Position numbers and translations under genes: made by a program. Of a stretch of DNA of 64,000 nucleotides, positions 58,807 through 64,000 are shown in pieces (position 1 is the stretch's first letter; every line of letters starts with the position of its first letter). A model generated the notes under the pieces. The model did not search any database, was not told the origin of the DNA, and saw nothing but the letters and a program-made list of their open reading frames with translations. The stretch spans positions 1 through 64,000 of the forward strand of contig JAANDG010000110.1 of the NCBI GenBank assembly GCA_036852015.1, read 5' to 3'. The DNA is from Pelodera strongyloides (Eukaryota; Nematoda; Chromadorea; Rhabditida; Rhabditidae).

Positions 58807-60799
58807 GAGAGGATAGACTTGGTAGTGATAGGGTGATTGGATTGAGAGAGATTCTTGGTACCAGAACTGGTGCACAACTCGTATTTCCTGTTGAGTACTG
58901 GTCTTTCCGTTTGGATTGACACTGCCTCACTTATCAGGAGTCTACGAAAATTGCACTCTCGGTACAGAATAGAGGCAGAGATTGAGAACGGAACAGAAGG
59001 GTGAGCATCCTTGTGGTGAGCATCCAGTAGCTTACCTTTTGCCTTGTGCTGCGCTATCCGCTCTCTCAGCGGCTGGCTGGTTTGTCCAATATAAGACTCT
59101 CCGCAGAGGTTACATGTTATTTTATAAACTACCATAGGGCCATACAATCACCAATACTTCCATCATTGCATATTTGACACGTTCCTCCTCTAGCGGGACA
59201 AATTCTGTCATAAATCCTATTCCTAATAAGCAAATCTCTGAGACTTGGGGCGGATTTCTCAACAACGGTAACACCTAGATTGGGAAACTTCCGTACCGTT
59301 GCTTTGACAAGATTTGAAAACTTATCATTTATATAGGGTACTGGGAGTACGACTCCAGAGAACTGTGAGGATCTCGCTGACTTTGTAGAAATCAGAGGAT
59401 TTCGCTTAGTTATTGAAGTGTGTGTGTACCCATTAAGGCACACACCTTTTTGGCGAAATCCTTTGATTCTCCTATATATTCAGGGGATGAAAGGCGTACA
59501 GCGGTATTAATAGTATTCGAAACCACATGGCGTTTAACACTGATGGGATGGGCAGCGTTAACATGAATGAGAATATTACGGTTGCAAGCTTTCCTATACC
59601 ATTTACTCACAAAGTGGCCGTTCTTATATGAAATAAGCACATTTAAAAATGGCAAGAAATCGTCAGCATTTGGAGTTTCGCGTGTGAACGCTATGTTCTT
59701 TTGTGAGTTGTTGAGTGAGTTGAACATAGCATCCATATGCTCCCGTGTCTCCGCTACTATAAAACAATCATCTATGTATCTACAGTAAAATAGAATACCA
59801 GTGCGTACAACGGAGGATTCGATGCTGTGCATGGCGCAAATTGCGAGGACAGGAGCCAAGCGATTGCCCATGCAAAGACCACGAACTTGCTGATAGTAGG
59901 AAGAGTTCCACTTAAAAGTCTTACAATCGAGACATAATTTGAGCAAATATACAACTTCATCAATCTTTAGTCCTAACCAGGAGATGTGCGACGCATGCTC
60001 TTTGAGCATGGACTCAATAACCCTAACCGCCGCGTCATTATCAATGTTAGTATACAGGGAAACAACATCGAAAGACTCATATACATAGTCAACTGTAGGG
60101 TCAGGCTGAGGGAAAGTTGACGATAGTCTGTCAAGAAAAGACATAGTATTGAAAAGGTGAGAAGGGACAAATCTAACTAATTGGCCGACGATTTGACAAA
60201 CAAGCCAGGAAAGGCGATCAGATGGTCCGCCAACGCCAGATATGATGGGCCGGACCTTATAATCGCTTGGATCCATGCTTGAGAGGGTTTCGGGGGCAAT
60301 CTTGTGAGTCTTAATTAACAGATAAAGACATGGTATAGTGGGATGCGTCTGATTCAGCAAGGTATAGAGGCGTGCTAGTTTATCTTTAGAATCCATCACT
60401 GCCCGAAAACCTTCTTTGAGTTTTTTGAACTCAGTCTCGAAGTTGCGCTTTAGCGCTGGGCGATATACAGTCCTATCAGCTAAGTGTAGCTCATGTAAGG
60501 CCTTATCTAACTCAGCTGGGAGAACAACAAAATCTCCTCCCTTATCAGAGATCGATATCCGTATTTTTCCTTCTTCTTGCATTTTCCTGAGATGCTTAAA
60601 TGCTCCCCTTTCTGCCTTTGAAAGATTTGATGGTGTGTGGAAAGAATGAGAAGATATAAGAGATTGCAAAGAGTGAGAAAGAGCAGAGAATTCAACATCA
60701 ATAGGGGCCACACTGTCGGATGGAGTGAACTTGCGAGGAAAAGGAGCCTTATATAACATAGCGGTATGTTGTTCAAAACAAGAATCAGGTCTAGATTTA
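58746..60799 (-). pseudogene. Penelope-like RT / GIY-YIG ORF, copy 2 (truncated, frameshifted)
   Basis: It lacks the N-terminal domain; the first element codons encode SRPDSCFEQH, and the apparent start Met upstream (MTEGG) comes from the inverted neighbour. The RT core is intact (KVRPIISGVGG, GNRLAPVLA, YIDDCFIV). A 1-bp deletion near 59436 (AAGGCAC where copy 1 has AAGGGCAC) shifts the frame after KVCAL. A second small deletion near 59135 shifts it again just before the GIY-YIG core. The endonuclease is readable in the last frame (58746-59147). Confidence 0.93.
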
Positions 60800-60800
60800 C

Positions 60801-61171
60801 CCCCCTCTGTCACTCACACCCTCTCTCATCCTTACTCTGCCAGTCACTCTGCCTCTCACTCTAACTCTATCATTCACAGTTAACATACCACTCGGTTATT
60901 GATGAATGTCGCTTGATTTACTCACATTTATACATATCGTTCCCGTTGTACGTTATATACTGTCTTTTCCTTGTCCTAATCTATGTGAATTCGTTTTCTG
61001 GCCTATGTGTGTAGTCGTTTTACGTTGATAGTATATTTGTGCTGTGTATTGCATTGTGTTTTTATAGGTAATTTTCCCTGAAGATGGCGAAAGCCGAAAC
61101 GTCGGAATAAATGTGCTAAACACACTTTGTTTCCTTTTGGTTGGAATTACAAGCTCACCACAACACTGAAT
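60801..61171 (+). repeat. Penelope terminal repeat (pLTR), 5' end of copy 3
   Basis: Full-length terminal repeat in the orientation of copy 3. It starts within what is coding sequence at the 3' end of the element (SVTHTLSH codons) and ends at CACTGAATAT, about 20 bp before the ATG at 61193. Confidence 0.9.
61074..61107 (+). ncRNA. Hammerhead-ribozyme-like motif (type I, minimal stem III), PLE copy 3
   Basis: Positions: stem I TTCC 61074-61077 with GGAA 61104-61107; conserved core CTGAAGA (CUGANGA) 61078-61084; one extra T at 61085; stem II GGC 61086-61088 with GCC 61093-61095 and a GAAA tetraloop; GAAA 61096-61099; C-G; then UC, with cleavage expected after 61103. Hammerheads with almost no stem III are known in Penelope-like elements, where the palindromic ACGU (61099-61102) can support a dimer. 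The unpaired T before stem II is the one imperfect point. Presence in all three terminal repeats supports function. Confidence 0.65.
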
Positions 61172-61192
61172 ATCTACACCATTCCAACTTCA

Positions 61193-63923
61193 TGGAGCGT
61201 GCATCTGTACAACTGAAGAAACTAGGCTTGAGCGAGCCCTGTTACGCATCCACCCACCGCCTATTGAACCGACAATGTCAACTGGTCAAATGTCAGGAAA
61301 GCCTTTCGTTCCTCAAACAATGTAAGGTTAGATCTGTAATCCCTGCATTCATAGTACGTAGCACTGCTAACCTACGTAAATATAACTCACTTCAAAACGC
61401 CATTAACCGTCTACAACTTTCCATTCTTAAGAAAGAAATAGGACAAAAGTATTCTCGGATTACTGTACTAGGTCGTGATATTTCCTCGTTAACATCAATA
61501 TTTACAACACTTAGTTTTGCTCCGGGGGTCCGCGCTAAGATTAGAGCCCTAGAAAACACCCTATGCACTATAACACGACAGCGGACCCGCTCTCGCTTAG
61601 AATCCAAACTTACTAAATTGGTGTATGACCGTTATGGTCATCCACAAGAGAGCTTAGTACCGGATACCGACCGCTGTACTGTGATAGGAAATGTAGACAT
61701 CTCTGAATCCTGCAAGTCCTTACTGTCGAAGGGTCCATCCTTTTCTCCCTCTCGGCAACTCAGTCCCAAGGATGTCAGAGACTTAGTCATAGGATTACAC
61801 AGTACATGCGACATTGTTCGATATAGTAAATCTAGACCTGATTCTTGTTTTGAACAACATACCGCTATGTTATATAAGGCTCCTTTTCCTCGCAGTTCAC
61901 TCCATCCGACAGTGTGGCCCCTATTGATGTTGAATTCTCTGCTCTTTCTCACTCTTTGCAATCTCTTATATCTTCTCATTCTTTCCACACACCATCAAAT
62001 CTTTCAAAGGCAGAAAGGGGAGCATTTAAGCATCTCAGGAAAATGCAATAAGAAGGAAAAATACGGATATCGATCTCTGATAAGGGAGGAGATTTTGTTG
62101 TTCTCCCAGCTGAGTTAGATAAGGCCTTACATGAGCTACACTTAGCTGATAGTACTGTATATCGCCCAGCGCTAAAGCGCAACTTCGAGACTGAGTTCAA
62201 AAAACTCAAAGAAGGTTTTCGGGCAGTGATGGATTCTAAAGATAAACTAGCACGCCTCTATACCTTGCTGAATCAGACGCATCCCACTATACCATGTCTT
62301 TATCTGTTAATTAAGACTCACAAGATTGCCCCCGAAACCCTCTCAAGCATGGATCCAAGCGATTATAAGGTCCGGCCAATCATATCTGGCGTTGGCGGAC
62401 CATCTGATCGCCTTTCCTGGCTTGTTTGTCAAATCGTCGGCCAATTAGTTAGATTTGTCCCTTCTCACCTTTTCAATACTATGTCTTTTCTTGACAGACT
62501 ATCGTCAACTTTCCCTCAGCCTGACCCTACCGTTGACTATGTATATGAGTCTTTCGATGTTGTTTCCCTGTATACTAACATTGATAATGACGCGGCGGTT
62601 AGGGTTATTGAGTCCATGCTCAAGGAGCATGCGTCGCACATCTCCTGGTTAGGACTAAAGATTGATGAAGTTGTATATTTGCTCAAATTATGTCTCGATT
62701 GTAAGACTTTTAAGTGGAACTCTTCTTACTATCAGCAAGTTCGTGGTCTTTGCATGGGCAATCGCCTGGCTCCTGTCCTCGCAATTTGCGCCATGCACAG
62801 CATCGAATCCTCCGTTGTACGCACTGGTATTCTATTTTACTGTAGATACATAGATGATTGTTTTATAGTAGCGGAGACACGGGAGCATATGGATGCTATG
62901 TTCAACTCACTCAACAACTCACAAAAGAACATAGCGTTCACACGCGAAACTCCGAATGCTGACGATTTCTTGCCATTTTTAAATGTGCTTATTTCATATA
63001 AGAACGGCCACTTTGTGAGTAAATGGTATAGGAAAGCTTGCAACCGTAATATTCTCATTCATGTTAACTCTGCCCATCCCATCAGTGTTAAACGCCATGT
63101 GGTTTCGAATACTATTAATACCGCTGTACGCCTTTCATCCCCTGAATATATAGGAGAATCAAAGGATTTCGCCAAAAAGGTGTGTGCCCTTAATGGGTAC
63201 ACACACACTTCAATAACTAAGCGAAATCCTCTGATTTCTACAAAGTCAGCGAGATCCTCACAGTTCTCTGGAGTCGTACTCCCAGTACCCTATATAAATG
63301 ATAAGTTCTCAAATCTTGTCAAAGCAACGGTACGGAAGTTTCCCAATCTAGGTGTTACCGTTGTTGAGAAATCCGCCCCAAGTCTAAGAGATTTGCTTAT
63401 TAGGAATAGGATTTATGACAGAATTTGTCCCGCTAGAGGAGGAACGTGTCAACTATGTAATGATGGAAGTATTGGTGATTGTATGTCCCGTATGGTAGTT
63501 TATAAAATAACATGTAACCTCTGCGGAGAGTCTTATATTGGACAAACCAGCCAGCCGCTGAGAGAGCGGATAGCGCAGCACAAGGCAAAAGGTAAGCTAC
63601 TGGATGCTCACCACAAGGATGCTCACCCTTCTGTTCCGTTCTCAATCTCTGCCTCTATTCTGTACCGAGAGTGCAATTTTCGTAGACTCCTGATAAGTGA
63701 GGCAGTGTCAATCCAAACGGAAAGACCAGTACTCAACAGGAAATACGAGTTGTGCACCAGTTCGGGTACCAAGAAAATCTCTCTCAATCCAATCACCCTA
63801 TCACTACCAAGTCTATCCTCTCGTCCCTCTGTCACTCACACCTTCTCTCATCCTTACTCTGCCAGTCACTCTGCCTCTCACCTAACTCTATCATTCACAG
63901 TTAACATACCACTCGGTTATTGA
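61193..63923 (+). pseudogene. Penelope-like RT / GIY-YIG ORF, copy 3 (two N-terminal lesions)
   Basis: It begins MERASVQLKKLG at 61193 (an in-frame ATG also lies at 61141). A 1-bp deletion near 61894, at the KAPFPR codons, shifts the frame. Further on, a GAA to TAA change near 62049 (after ATGCAA) would stop the original frame. From 62226 to 63923 a 565-residue frame is fully open and covers the RT (KVRPIISGVGG, GNRLAPVLA, YIDDCFIV), the Cys-rich linker, GIY-YIG (CGESYIGQT) and the Ser-rich tail. It is therefore the copy with the most intact catalytic half, but it would lack its N-terminal domain. Confidence 0.94.
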
Positions 63924-64000
63924 TGAATGTCGCTTGATTTACTCATATTTATACATATCGTTCCCGTTGTACGTTATATATACTGTCTTTTCCTTGTCCT
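63827..64000 (+). repeat. Start of the 3' Penelope terminal repeat of copy 3 (cut by window end)
   Basis: Matches 60801 onward through ATACCACTCGGTTATTGATG and the TATACTGTCTTTTCC stretch. The ribozyme-like motif would lie just past position 64000. Confidence 0.88.

Larger units (their letters stand above)
58440..60800 (-). mobile_element. Penelope-like element, copy 2 (5'-truncated)
   Basis: On the minus strand it starts abruptly at 60800 within the coding region (after GGTCTAGATTTA) and runs to the terminal repeat at 58440, where copy 1 begins. The truncated start is fused to the inverted terminal repeat of copy 3 at 60800/60801. A 5'-truncated unit in tandem with a full unit is characteristic of Penelope-like integration. 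Confidence 0.93.
60801..64000 (+). mobile_element. Penelope-like element, copy 3 (inverted, 3' end beyond window)
   Basis: It begins at 60801 with a terminal repeat (CTGTCACTCACACC onward), continues through the ORF 61193-63923 and enters a second terminal repeat cut by the window edge. With copy 1 it forms an inverted repeat of about 3 kb separated by the 2.4 kb of copy 2. Confidence 0.93.

Overview
This is eukaryotic, AT-rich DNA carrying many small exons separated by short (about 70-500 bp) GT-AG introns, and almost every gene lies on the minus strand. Two genes are clear orthologues of conserved animal proteins: DNA ligase I and a type II (delta/eta-like) diacylglycerol kinase with C1, catalytic, accessory and SAM domains. 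Together with a Penelope-like retroelement and abundant MITEs, this suggests a compact metazoan genome. The phylum cannot be fixed from sequence alone; an early-branching invertebrate would fit, at low confidence.

Layout. 0-3.8 kb: the middle of DNA ligase I, read on the minus strand and running off the left edge. 3.8-5.5 kb: no recognisable exon. 5.5-22.5 kb: about 33 exons of the diacylglycerol kinase (minus strand), from the end of a probable PH domain to the SAM domain and a short C-terminal tail. Its large intron at 7.9-13.1 kb holds a candidate nested gene on the plus strand. 22.5-30.8 kb: repeats and MITEs, with no supported coding exon.

30.8-55.2 kb is the most interesting region: a tandem array of at least four, probably five, minus-strand genes (called A to E here) that encode one divergent protein family I do not recognise. 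A to D share exon order, matching intron phase where checked, an N-terminal GVVS-type module, paired 'VxGxVxDxN' / 'KMWCRxE...VHW' modules and a short C-terminal helix-like tail of the type YxxILExLSG, while the linkers between them have diverged freely. MITEs, palindromes, a minisatellite and an open LINE-ORF1-like insertion sit in their introns and spacers.

55.4-64 kb: three nearly identical copies of a Penelope-like element with GIY-YIG endonuclease. Two are in direct tandem on the minus strand and one is inverted on the plus strand. Their terminal repeats carry a hammerhead-ribozyme-like motif. Every copy has at least one inactivating change, but the lesions differ. The elements abut the upstream side of gene E.

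How genes relate: ligase I (replication and repair) and the kinase (lipid signalling) are housekeeping neighbours with no evident functional link. The A-E array looks like local duplication followed by rapid divergence. All exon borders were read by eye from splice signals and homology, so single borders may be off by a few bases.
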